From NCBI GenBank assembly GCA_964467455.1, contig CAYXQJ010000014.1:1-64000 (forward strand): 64,000 bases of DNA, read 5' to 3'. Position numbers and translations under genes: made by a program. Source of the DNA: OLB6 sp964467455 (GTDB lineage: Bacteria > Bacteroidota > Ignavibacteria > Kapaibacteriales > Kapaibacteriaceae). The notes under the pieces were generated by a model. That model saw only the letters and a program-made list of their open reading frames with translations, was not told the DNA's origin and did not search any database. Below, in pieces: positions 9,221-16,744 of the stretch. Position 1 is the stretch's first letter. Every line of letters begins with the position of its first letter.

Positions 9221-10106
9221 TCACCCGCCCCCTACCAAACCCTTGATCCATTGAACACATTCCACTTCGTCGACGATGGACCATGAGTGGGGATGACGCT
9301 GTCCGTTGGCGCGGTAGCCGGTGCGGAAAGACTGCATGAACTCTGCCCTTGTGTTGCCCATCAACACCAGACGGTTGATGAGCTCTGCGGTGACCTCGTA
9401 GTTGGAGAGATGGACGGTCTGATTGCGATGGATGATCCTCCAGCTGATGTCAACGTCGTGATACGTGCGCACCGCCGTGTTGACAAGATGACGTTCGTTC
9501 TCGCCATAGTCTTTGTTCATGGAGAAGGCGGTGAGATCGGCATAGACGTTTACATTTTCACTCGGGATACCATGATCGGCCTTGATGTGTCCAATGGCAC
9601 GCTCGGCCTCTTCAACGGCCAGGTCGTTGTACCGTGTGCGTGCAATGTCTTCAAGGAAGGTGTAAATGGTGAAGATGTCGATGGGTGAATCAACGGTGAA
9701 GACGCCCTTGGGCTTGATCGGATATCGATCCGGAAACTGGTTGCAGAGCTCTACATAGCGCAGGGCGATCATGCCACCGGCAGAAAATCCGCCGAGGACA
9801 AAAGCATCCGGGTTGACGTTGTACCGCTTGATCACGTCGCGCAATACCATCGATAGGCGTGACCTGACGGCCGAGTCTGCATAGAGCTTGTTGCCACCGG
9901 CGTAGAAGACCGTTAGAAGATCGTTCGCATAGGCAACGTTGTGCAGCTTCGTCTCCGGTGTCGGCTTCCGGTTCAACAACAAGGTAATATCCAGTGGTGC
10001 TATCGGCAGGGTCTACAGCGATCTTCTGGATCGTCTGGCTGCGACCTGCGTGAGCACTGATGATGATCAACACGACGAGACAGAGCCAGCGTGCGATGGG
10101 CTTCAT
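9221..10106 (-). pseudogene. Secreted alpha/beta-hydrolase-like protein, frameshifted
   Basis: ATG at 10106 overlaps the stop of the upstream gene (ATGA) and opens a signal peptide (MKPIARWLCLVVLIIISAHA) followed by STTGYYLVVEPEAD. That frame then becomes senseless. The -/+1 frame carries the rest (KLHNVAYANDLLTVFYAGG), with the nucleophile elbow GGFSAGG, an Asp region (VFTVDSPID) and a late His. The switch falls at roughly 9945-9990. The second frame could be translated from TTG 9982, but it would lack the signal peptide. Either a genuine frameshift mutation, programmed slippage or a sequencing error is possible. Substrate unknown; esterase or peptidase activity is typical of the fold. Confidence 0.65.
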
Positions 10107-11071
10107 TCCAACACCTTCGTGAAGGTGCGGCCGTTGAATTGTTGAACGGTCGTGCCGTTGACGACGAACCATAATGCCCCTTTCCGGTCTTTGTAGATCT
10201 CAGTGACCGATAGACCTGCAAGCCCATGCTGTGTTGTGTAGTTCTTGAACGTCTTGCCGTCATACTTCCACACACCGGCATCGACAGTACCGACCCAGAT
10301 GTTGCCGTCACGATCTTCATTGATGGCAAAGACCCGCGCCAGTGAACCGGGTTTGTTGACGGGTTTCTTGCCGCGAAGAAATTCTTCGTTGCCCAGATGT
10401 TGTTCTTCAGTGATGTTGCGTAGTCGTCCCCCTTCATAGCGGAACAATCCTCCGCCGTTGTTCCCGAACCACATGGTGCCATTCTTGTCTTGAAAGATCG
10501 TTCGTACAGCTCCACCGTCAAGATCCAGTTGGTCGATGTAGCTGAATATGAGGCCGTTGTAGACGACAACCCCTTTCTCCTGGGTACCGAACCAGACATT
10601 ACCTGCACGGTCGGTGAACGTGGTATAGACACCATACGCGCGGCTGTTGGTATTGGTCCGGATCTCATATGATGGCGGATGAATGGTGAAGGCCGTGAAT
10701 GTTGTGCCGTCGAAGTAGCACATTCCATTGGGTTGATTGAAGTAGACGTAGCCCGGCTTTGAGATAAGCTTCCCCGGCAATGCCATTTTGACTGAGCCCG
10801 TCGCTGTTGTAAACGTCTTGCCGTCAAACCGACTGATACCGTCCCTCGTGGTGAACCACAAGTGCCCCTTGGAGTCTTCTTGGACGGACATGACGTAGTC
10901 GCTCACCAGTCCATGTTTGGTGGTGTACTGTGTGACCTCGGCTCCGTCGTATCGGTACACTCCGTTGCTGTTGCTGCAAAACCAATAGACGCCGTTCTTG
11001 TCCTGCAGCATGCCGTCAAGGTTTGGACCGAGCGTCAATACGGCCAGTAGGGTGATCCACATTTGAGTCAT
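10103..11071 (-). CDS. Secreted beta-propeller protein (two-component-regulator propeller repeats), stand-alone
   Basis: 322 residues with a short hydrophobic N-terminus (MWITLLAVLTLG). About seven repeats of the form DKNG-xWFG/C...YDG-xxxxY follow, the reg_prop (PF07494) repeat found in the periplasmic sensor part of hybrid histidine kinases. Here there is no transmembrane, kinase or DNA-binding domain, so it must act as a ligand-binding or scaffold propeller. It overlaps the downstream hydrolase start by 4 nt, which suggests the pair act together. Divergent from the DUF4143 ATPase. Confidence 0.8.
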   Translation of the reverse strand: MTQMWITLLAVLTLGPNLDGMLQDKNGVYWFCSNSNGVYRYDGAEVTQYTTKHGLVSDYVMSVQEDSKGHLWFTTRDGISRFDGKTFTTATGSVKMALPGKLISKPGYVYFNQPNGMCYFDGTTFTAFTIHPPSYEIRTNTNSRAYGVYTTFTDRAGNVWFGTQEKGVVVYNGLIFSYIDQLDLDGGAVRTIFQDKNGTMWFGNNGGGLFRYEGGRLRNITEEQHLGNEEFLRGKKPVNKPGSLARVFAINEDRDGNIWVGTVDAGVWKYDGKTFKNYTTQHGLAGLSVTEIYKDRKGALWFVVNGTTVQQFNGRTFTKVLE

Positions 11072-11110
11072 TATTTTTCCTATATTTACGACATTATTTC
11101 TGCTACATTC

Positions 11111-12385
11111 ATGTCATCGTACGTCAACCGGCTTGTAGATCAAGAACTTAGCGACAGACTCGCCAGGGCGGGTGCTGTCGTGGTCGAAGGTCCAAAAGCC
11201 TGTGGGAAGACGCTAACTGCCAGACAGGTCGCCAACAGCGAGGTCCGGGTCGATGTCGATCCAGCCGTCCGGACATTGTTGAGCACCTCACCAGAGATCG
11301 TCCTCGCCGGTCCGACGCCGCGTCTGTTTGACGAGTGGCAGGTGGTTCCAACGCTGTGGAATCTGATCCGTCACGCCGTCGATGATCGTCAATCCAGAGG
11401 ACAGTTCATCCTCACTGGCTCTGCCATGCCGGCGGACGATGCCACTCGCCACTCCGGAGCCGGTCGGTTCAGTCGGTTGCGGATGCGCCCCCTCACCAGT
11501 CTGGAATCAGGGCTCTCCACCGGGGCTGTAGGACTTCAACAACTCGCAACGGGTACTGCCACATTCGCGATCCCACCAACTGACCGAACGTTCACGGACA
11601 TCGTCGATGCCATCTGTAGAGGGGGCTGGCCAGCAAACATCGAGAAGAGCAGAGATGAGGCGATCCTAAGCGTGCGTGAGTATCTCGATGAGATCACCCG
11701 CATCGATATCGCAACGTACGAAACCGGACAGAAGCCACGAGACCCGGAACGTATCGCTGCGGTGATCCGCTCCATCTCGCGCGGAATCGGCTCGGCGATC
11801 AAGTTCACCACGATCACGAATGACGTCAATGGCGAGGAGGGACTTCACGGCACGGTGGTGTCTCAAAGAACCGTCAGCGCATACATGGAAGCGATCTCGA
11901 AGGTGATGATCCTAGAGCATCTACCTTCGTGGCGGACACACCTGAGATCCAAGGCGATCTTGCGGACGTCTCCGAAGTTGTATTTCGCAGATCCATCGAT
12001 CGCCGTGGCTGCACTGCGTGCCACACCCGCATCGTTGTTAGCCGACGTTGCGTTGCTTGGACAACTGTTCGAGAATCTCGTGATCCGCGACTTGTTGGTC
12101 TATGCACAGCACATAGATGCAACCGTGAGTTTTTACCGCGACAATAACGGCCTGGAAGTAGATGCCATCGTTGAACATTCCGATGGTTCGTGGCAGGCGT
12201 TCGAGATCAAGCTGGGTAATGATGCTGTGGACGCCGCTGCTGCATCACTCATGAGCTTCATGGCGAATGTCGACACGTCCAAACGAGGCCAACCCAAAGC
12301 CCTCACCGTGATCACCAGCACGGGCTATGCCTACACACGTCCCGACGGTGTTCACGTTGTCCCTATCACAATGTTAGGCGTCTGA
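11111..12385 (+). CDS. AAA-type ATPase of the AAA_14/DUF4143 family
   Basis: 425 residues from ATG 11111; an upstream in-frame ATG at 11063 would overlap the divergent gene and is less likely. Walker A is present as GPKACGKT near residue 30, with a Walker B-like RLFDEWQ and the sensor LTGSA. The C-terminal DUF4143 domain ends in a PD-(D/E)XK-like stretch (NGLEVDAIVEHSDGSWQAFEIKLG), whose D...E-K pattern is common in this family. These ATPases are widespread, often horizontally exchanged, and of uncertain role. There is no toxin or antitoxin partner. A TATATTT element at 11084 may be its promoter. Confidence 0.85.
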   Translation: MSSYVNRLVDQELSDRLARAGAVVVEGPKACGKTLTARQVANSEVRVDVDPAVRTLLSTSPEIVLAGPTPRLFDEWQVVPTLWNLIRHAVDDRQSRGQFILTGSAMPADDATRHSGAGRFSRLRMRPLTSLESGLSTGAVGLQQLATGTATFAIPPTDRTFTDIVDAICRGGWPANIEKSRDEAILSVREYLDEITRIDIATYETGQKPRDPERIAAVIRSISRGIGSAIKFTTITNDVNGEEGLHGTVVSQRTVSAYMEAISKVMILEHLPSWRTHLRSKAILRTSPKLYFADPSIAVAALRATPASLLADVALLGQLFENLVIRDLLVYAQHIDATVSFYRDNNGLEVDAIVEHSDGSWQAFEIKLGNDAVDAAAASLMSFMANVDTSKRGQPKALTVITSTGYAYTRPDGVHVVPITMLGV

Positions 12386-12424
12386 CTATCTTGCACCATC
12401 CAATCATCTGTTCAGGAGAGAGCG

Positions 12425-12853
12425 ATGTTCAAACGTTGGTGCCTTCTTGCATCGATCATCGGCGTGATGGTCGTATCCGCCCCCTACCTCAAGGCCGATA
12501 ATGGTATCGGTATCCAGTTCGGCGAGCCCGGTAATGTAGGCCTGTCGCTACGATTCGACAAACTCGCCATCGGTGCGTCATGGGACTTCGGGAACGACGG
12601 CTACTTCCACGTGACCGCCGACCAATGGCTGATCAAGGACGATGTTGCGAAAAAGTTGGATTGGTTCCTGGGAGTTGGCGTTGATCTCGGTATCGGCGAA
12701 CCCTTCACTCTGGCGGCTCGTCTACCGATCGGCCTGCAGTGGATGCCGGCAAAACAGTGGGAGATCTTCGGACAAGTCGCGCCGGGACTGCAGTTGGTCG
12801 ATAAGACCGACTTCTACATTGGCGGTGCCGTTGGCGTCCGCTACATTTTCTAA
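12425..12853 (+). CDS. Small secreted beta-barrel-like protein, 142 aa
   Basis: ATG 12425 follows CAGGAGAG. Signal peptide MFKRWCLLASIIGVMVVSAP, then alternating hydrophobic strands (VGLSLRFDKLAIGAS, LAARLPIGLQWM, GGAVGVRYIF) ending in Phe. An aromatic C-terminal residue is typical of BAM-inserted outer-membrane barrels. The length suggests an eight-stranded barrel. No family name is certain. It lies 24 bp before the next small secreted protein. Confidence 0.6.
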   Translation: MFKRWCLLASIIGVMVVSAPYLKADNGIGIQFGEPGNVGLSLRFDKLAIGASWDFGNDGYFHVTADQWLIKDDVAKKLDWFLGVGVDLGIGEPFTLAARLPIGLQWMPAKQWEIFGQVAPGLQLVDKTDFYIGGAVGVRYIF

Positions 12854-12877
12854 GATGAATGTAATGTGGGTGAACCC

Positions 12878-13231
12878 ATGCGATCATTGATCGTCATCGT
12901 CTGTTTGTGCTTTGGTGTCGCTGCCGTTTTGGCCGGCGACACCGAAGCCAACTATGCCAAGTGCTCTGTCACCGTCAAATGGTCACGCCGCGGTGAAGAT
13001 GCTTCCGTCACCGTCACGGTCAAGAACGGCGCAAAGAAGACCCTCGTCGATCCCGTGGTCCGCGTCACCTTCTTCGACAAAGACGGCAACCAGGTCGCCT
13101 CCGACTCCAAGGCCTACTTCGCCCGCATCGGTAAGGGGGCGAGCAAACGTATGGAAACCAGAATATGGTCGCTCATTCCACCCGAAGCAGAGAAGGTGGA
13201 GGGGAAGGTAGAGGGCGGATACTTTGAATAA
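12878..13231 (+). CDS. Small secreted protein with a beta-sandwich-like domain, 117 aa
   Basis: Start taken at ATG 12878 (MRSLIVIVCLCFGVAAVLAG, a clear signal peptide). The mature part reads as a single FxLYD/CARDB-like sandwich (VTVTVKNGAKKTLVDPVVRV, TFFDKDGNQVASDS). The protein ends GYFE, and its GAA-TAA end is the first unit of a GAATAACC octamer array. Function unknown; probably periplasmic. Confidence 0.6.
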   Translation: MRSLIVIVCLCFGVAAVLAGDTEANYAKCSVTVKWSRRGEDASVTVTVKNGAKKTLVDPVVRVTFFDKDGNQVASDSKAYFARIGKGASKRMETRIWSLIPPEAEKVEGKVEGGYFE

Positions 13232-13273
13232 CCGAATAGCCGAATAACCGAATAACCGACTAACCGAATGGTC
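13226..13273. repeat. GAATAACC octamer array (about six units)
   Basis: Six head-to-tail octamers (GAATAACC, GAATAGCC, GAATAACC, GAATAACC, GACTAACC, GAATGGTC). The first unit contains the stop codon of the preceding gene, as at the dedA stop (3772-3797). The array passes directly into the 45-bp array. Confidence 0.85.
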
Positions 13274-13275
13274 GA

Positions 13276-13490
13276 ATGTCATTCCGAACAGAGTGAGGAA
13301 CGATATAACCGAATGGTCGAATGTCATTCCGAACAGAGTGAGGAACGATATAACCGAATAACCGAATGTCATTCCGAACGGAGTGAGGAACGATACTACC
13401 GAATTACCGAATGTCATTCCGAACGGAGTGAGGAACGATATAACCGAATGGTCGAATGTCATTCCGAACGGAGTGAGGAACGACTAACTG
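13276..13490. repeat. 45-bp direct repeat, five copies
   Basis: Copies start at 13276, 13321, 13366, 13411 and 13456, exactly 45 bp apart. Each begins ATGTCATTCCGAAC, then R-GAGTGAGGAACG, an imperfect palindrome, and is joined by a degenerate octamer-like linker (ATATAACCGAATGGTCGA). Because 45 is a multiple of 3 both strands stay open and would encode 15-residue repeats (ECHSERSEERYNRMV). There is no ribosome site or family match, so I treat it as non-coding. It fills the gap between two convergent envelope genes. A related CATTCC palindrome follows gcvT. Confidence 0.9.
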
Positions 13491-14080
13491 ATCGGTACAC
13501 GGATCCCGAGTTGTATCGTAGGACCCGAGAGACTAGCTGCCGTGAGGTCGACGTAGTCCGGTCCGATGTGGATGTCGTAGCCGAGGCGGCCAAGAACTTG
13601 TAGCCGCGGGAAGAGGGTGCGTTCGTATTGAACAAATGGACCCAACACGAAGTGCATGGCAGACCCTATTGGACTGTCCGGCACGGACGGAACCCAGTCC
13701 GTTGGGTTGAAGCTGTTGTTGGAGGCATTCTGATAGCTGACGGATCGTGCGCCAACGGTGGAACCAACGCTGCATTTCCAATCTTCGTCCTGAAGCGCGT
13801 GGAATCGTAGCTCGGAGAAGAAGCCTAAGACGGTGAGGCGGAGCTCTTCCTCGTTCTCAGTCGTGTAGGGCTTGACCGATACCATCATATCGACACCAAG
13901 ACCAACGGCGGCGTGCTTGAACGCATAGTCGAATGTGATCCCCAGCCGCCAGTTCGGCTGCGTTGATGAGATCGTTGGCCCGGAGCGGATCACACCGCCA
14001 ACATCGTTGGCAGAGACATTACTGCATAGCAGCAACGATAGCGCAAAGGCCAAAGGTAATCGTTGACTTGAGCGTGTCAT
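13484..14080 (-). CDS. Outer-membrane beta-barrel protein, 198 aa
   Basis: Signal peptide MTRSSQRLPLAFALSLLLCS..SAN. The mature chain alternates amphipathic strands (WRLGITFDYAFKHAAVGLGVD, MHFVLGPFVQYERTLF, PTIQLGIRVPIS), consistent with an OmpA-like or OMP_b-brl barrel of eight to ten strands. No enzymatic motif. Its stop codon touches the end of the 45-bp repeat array, which may provide the transcript end for both converging genes. Function unknown. Confidence 0.65.
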   Translation of the reverse strand: MTRSSQRLPLAFALSLLLCSNVSANDVGGVIRSGPTISSTQPNWRLGITFDYAFKHAAVGLGVDMMVSVKPYTTENEEELRLTVLGFFSELRFHALQDEDWKCSVGSTVGARSVSYQNASNNSFNPTDWVPSVPDSPIGSAMHFVLGPFVQYERTLFPRLQVLGRLGYDIHIGPDYVDLTAASLSGPTIQLGIRVPIS

Positions 14081-14121
14081 TCACACGCAACGTAACTCTA
14101 CACGAATTCAGTTCAAGCGAA

Positions 14122-14997
14122 CTATTCGCGATCACGGCGGAACGGCCTCATCATCTGCGAAAAGAACCCACCGGGATATTTCTCGACGTTATCAAAGCCG
14201 AGGGCGATGTCGCGTCCGTTGGTGGGCATATAGGCCGATCCGAACAGATAGTCCCAGATGCTGAGCGTGATACCGTAGTTGACGCCTTTCACATTCTCCG
14301 GCAGCGTCTTGGCATGGTGCCAGATGTGCATCTGCGGGTTGTTGAAGATGTACTTCAGCGGACCCATCGGAATGTTGATGTTGGCGTGGTTGAGGTGGCC
14401 GATGGCAAGCGCAAAAATGTGAACTACGAAGAAGTCGGTCAGGCTAAAGCCGAAGAGTGCCAACGGCAAGTACTCGATGAAGCGATAGACGATGGTCTCC
14501 ATCCAATGATAGCGCAGATGGGCAGCAAAACCCATTTGTTCGACGCTGTGGTGGACCTTGTGGAATTCCCAGAGTTTGGGATGGGCGTGCAGGAGTCGGT
14601 GGACATTCCACTGCACAAAGTCGCGGACGATGAAGAGCGTGAACAGCTGCGCCCACGCCGGCCATGCGCGTACGTCGAAGATCTCAAATTCCCAGATCCC
14701 GAGGAGACTGGCCGCCCCCTCCCGAACGAAGTGAACCACGACGTTGGAGACGGCTGCATAGCCGATGAGGGAGAACACGAAAAAGTTGAAGAACATGTAC
14801 CAAGCGTCCAGCCAGAAATCCTTACGGATCACTGGCTGGTTCTTACGCCATGGTATGATGATCTCGAACATCCACACCACCATGCTAAGACCGATCAGCC
14901 AATAGAAGTAGTTGTGCCACGAAGGATGCGTGATCTCGTGCCACAGATACCGCGCATAGCCGGTGTAGGCATTGGTGATGATCTCCAGGATGTCCAT
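14122..14997 (-). CDS. Fatty acid hydroxylase / sterol desaturase superfamily membrane enzyme
   Basis: 291 residues with about four transmembrane segments. Eight-histidine di-iron motifs are present: HRLLH, HKVHHS, HLNHANI and HIWHHAK. This superfamily uses O2 and a di-iron centre to hydroxylate or desaturate lipids; the substrate (fatty acid, carotenoid or hopanoid) cannot be deduced. It lies 12 bp downstream of the first rhodanese gene on the same strand and so is likely co-transcribed, although the functional link is unclear. Confidence 0.9.
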   Translation of the reverse strand: MDILEIITNAYTGYARYLWHEITHPSWHNYFYWLIGLSMVVWMFEIIIPWRKNQPVIRKDFWLDAWYMFFNFFVFSLIGYAAVSNVVVHFVREGAASLLGIWEFEIFDVRAWPAWAQLFTLFIVRDFVQWNVHRLLHAHPKLWEFHKVHHSVEQMGFAAHLRYHWMETIVYRFIEYLPLALFGFSLTDFFVVHIFALAIGHLNHANINIPMGPLKYIFNNPQMHIWHHAKTLPENVKGVNYGITLSIWDYLFGSAYMPTNGRDIALGFDNVEKYPGGFFSQMMRPFRRDRE

Positions 14998-15009
14998 GAT
15001 CGTGATCCG

Positions 15010-15396
15010 TTACTTGGTGGTAGGATAACCAAGTGCAGACCACTTATTGTAGCCGCCGACCATGTTGTACACGGTCTTGAAACCCTTCTCGGCCATCAGC
15101 GTCGCCGCCCGTGAGGAGCGTCCGCCAACAGCACAATAGACCACGTACGTCTTGTTCTTATCAAGCTTCGTGATCTGCTGCTCGAACGTTGCCCCGCTGA
15201 TGTCGATCAGCTTTGCATTCTTCAAATGCCCGCCATCCCACTCACCCGGCGTCCGTACATCGATCACCACAACCTGTCCTTTGTCGATCATCTTCTTGGC
15301 TTCGACCGGATCAACATCCTTGCGGGTCTGTGCACACGCTGTTGACGAAAAGGCGAAAAGGAGAAAAGGCAAAATGGCTAAAAGGCGAAAAAGCAT
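15010..15396 (-). CDS. Rhodanese-domain lipoprotein
   Basis: 128 residues. The N-terminus is a lipoprotein-type signal (LLFAFSSTAC, Cys21), so it is probably anchored in the periplasm. One rhodanese domain carries the active loop YCAVGGRSSRA with the catalytic Cys; the WDGGHLKNAKLID segment is typical. It transfers sulfane sulfur. The hydrophobic signal core is encoded by a (GAAAAGGC)6 octamer array. It groups with a second rhodanese and a sulfide:quinone oxidoreductase-like gene on the same strand, suggesting sulfide or sulfane-sulfur handling. Confidence 0.9.
   Translation of the reverse strand: MLFRLLAILPFLLFAFSSTACAQTRKDVDPVEAKKMIDKGQVVVIDVRTPGEWDGGHLKNAKLIDISGATFEQQITKLDKNKTYVVYCAVGGRSSRAATLMAEKGFKTVYNMVGGYNKWSALGYPTTK
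15347..15394. repeat. GAAAAGGC octamer array inside the rhodanese signal peptide
   Basis: Six units (GAAAAGGC, GAAAAGGA, GAAAAGGC, AAAATGGC, TAAAAGGC, GAAAAAGC). On the minus strand it encodes most of the Leu/Phe-rich core of the signal peptide at 15010-15396. Confidence 0.8.
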
Positions 15397-15418
15397 TTTT
15401 ATACTCCAGTAATTGTTG

Positions 15419-15460
15419 TTCCCAGTTCCCTGTTCCCAGTTCCCAGTTCCCAGTTACCCC
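15419..15460. repeat. TTCCCAG heptad array (six units)
   Basis: Units TTCCCAG, TTCCCTG, TTCCCAG, TTCCCAG, TTCCCAG, TTACCCC. It fills the short gap between the two rhodanese genes and reaches the stop codon of the upstream one. The reverse complement, GGGAACT, is the same unit seen at 25751-25785 and 62228-62262. Confidence 0.85.
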
Positions 15461-15777
15461 TTTTCCGCAACGATCCTATTCACCTTCGTCCACGGCCCGC
15501 CATTATGCGCTGTGAATCCCGCGTTGCGCGCCATATCGGTGGCGGCACCGCTGCGTGCGCCGGAGGCGCAGCAGAAGACGATGGTCTTGTTCTTTGGCAA
15601 CTTCTTGAGTGCCGGACCCAGCTCGTTGAGCGGGATGTTCATCGAGCCGGCCACATGACCGCCACGATATTCCATCACCGACCGTACGTCGATGATCGTT
15701 GCGTTGTTATTGATGGCTTCGGCTACGGCTTCGTTGGAGCCGGAGCCGGTGAGCATGGAGAGGAGAGAGTTGAGCAT
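15454..15777 (-). CDS. Rhodanese-domain protein, cytoplasmic
   Basis: 107 residues, a single rhodanese domain with active loop FCCASGARSGAA (catalytic Cys) and the EYRGGHVAGSMNIP segment. No signal peptide. Resembles GlpE/PspE-type sulfurtransferases. It lies between the lipoprotein rhodanese and a beta-barrel gene and upstream of nothing obviously metabolic except the SQR-like gene about 1 kb away. Likely role: sulfane-sulfur transfer. Confidence 0.9.
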   Translation of the reverse strand: MLNSLLSMLTGSGSNEAVAEAINNNATIIDVRSVMEYRGGHVAGSMNIPLNELGPALKKLPKNKTIVFCCASGARSGAATDMARNAGFTAHNGGPWTKVNRIVAEKG

Positions 15778-15785
15778 GTTAACCT

Positions 15786-15873
15786 GTTAGTATGCTAGTG
15801 TGCTAAAAAGTCTGTTAGTCGGTTAGTCAGTTAATGATACCACCAACCACCAACCACAAACCACTAACCACTA
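15786..15873. repeat. Octamer (GTTAGTCN/GCTAGTGT) and heptad (ACCACNA) arrays
   Basis: 15786-15833 is a degenerate octamer series built on GTTAGT/GCTAGT. 15839-15873 is a cleaner heptad series ACCACCA, ACCACCA, ACCACAA, ACCACTA, ACCACTA. Both sit just upstream of the second rhodanese gene; an AGGGGGC motif (complement) follows at 15889. Confidence 0.75.
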
Positions 15874-15924
15874 CGAACATAGTGCTCGCCCCCTATCCAT
15901 GTTGGTGACAGAATCACCACAATA

Positions 15925-16728
15925 TCATTCACCGAATTGCAGGTCGAAGGCGGCGTAGAGGCGGATCTGGGAGAACGACTGTTTGACGGAGTGGATCGTG
16001 GGGCCGGCGGGATCAACAAGCGGGTGCGAGATCGTGGAGGTGATGCGCATTTCGTGATCAGTGAGTGGGTAGACGGTCATCAACAACCCGAGCTCCATGC
16101 CGAAGCGTTCCGAATACGTGGTGCGGACGCCGAAGCGACCGGTGAAGTTGATGGTCGACTCGGGTTCGAGAAGGATCTCCGTCTTGTCGGTCTGGGTAAA
16201 GGTGCCGCCCTGATCGGTCTGTTGCGAGACGTTCGTGCCTTCGTATGAGCTCATGGGGAGATACCACCCCGCGCCGGCACCCACAACGACGGTGCTCTTG
16301 GAGTTGGTGATCGGTACGCGGAGGACAAACTCGAGCGGAATGGTAAGGGTGCTCAACGACGCGAAGTTCGTTGATGTGGTCGACGATGAACCGTTGAAGT
16401 ACACGCTCGACGTGACGTGCTCGATGGAGTATCGCTGCACATCGAACCATGCACCGGATCGAAGTTCGAGAAGGGGCGTGATGGGATAGGAGATGGAAAG
16501 GCCCGTACCCCAAGCGCCGATGGTCTCGATACTCTCGTAGATGAAAGGGAACGTTGTGCCTGACTGTTCGGACAAGACCACCTGCCAGCCGGATGGTTGG
16601 GAGAGGTTGACGTTGCCGTTGATGGAAAGATGAATGTCATCTCCTTGCGACAAAACGGTCGCAGCACTCACCAGAAGTACTGCGACCGTCGTCAAGGAGA
16701 TCCGATGAGTGCTCGCAAACCGGATCAT
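15925..16728 (-). CDS. Outer-membrane beta-barrel protein, 267 aa
   Basis: Start at ATG 16728, preceded by AGGAG. Signal peptide MIRFASTHRISLTTVAVLLVSAATVLSQ (cleavage near SQG). The mature chain has strands such as LELRSGAWFDVQRYSIEHV and GMELGLLMTVYPLTDHEMRI and resembles the OMP_b-brl_2 family of Bacteroidota. The extreme C-terminus (IRLYAAFDLQFGE) is strand-like. Function unknown. It is separated from the SQR-like gene by 16 bp and is probably in the same operon. Confidence 0.75.
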   Translation of the reverse strand: MIRFASTHRISLTTVAVLLVSAATVLSQGDDIHLSINGNVNLSQPSGWQVVLSEQSGTTFPFIYESIETIGAWGTGLSISYPITPLLELRSGAWFDVQRYSIEHVTSSVYFNGSSSTTSTNFASLSTLTIPLEFVLRVPITNSKSTVVVGAGAGWYLPMSSYEGTNVSQQTDQGGTFTQTDKTEILLEPESTINFTGRFGVRTTYSERFGMELGLLMTVYPLTDHEMRITSTISHPLVDPAGPTIHSVKQSFSQIRLYAAFDLQFGE

Positions 16729-16744
16729 ATGTTTTCTCCTGTGG

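Noticed and set aside
11063..11110. Earlier ATG for the DUF4143 ATPase
   Set aside because: It would overlap the divergent propeller gene and the probable promoter; the family normally starts near the ATG at 11111.
13276..13490. CRISPR array
   Set aside because: Units are contiguous 45-bp repeats without unique spacers, and no cas genes are nearby.
13268..13603. Open frame encoding 15-residue CHSERSEER repeats
   Set aside because: It arises from the 45-bp DNA repeat, lacks a ribosome site, overlaps a convincing barrel gene on the other strand and has no family match.
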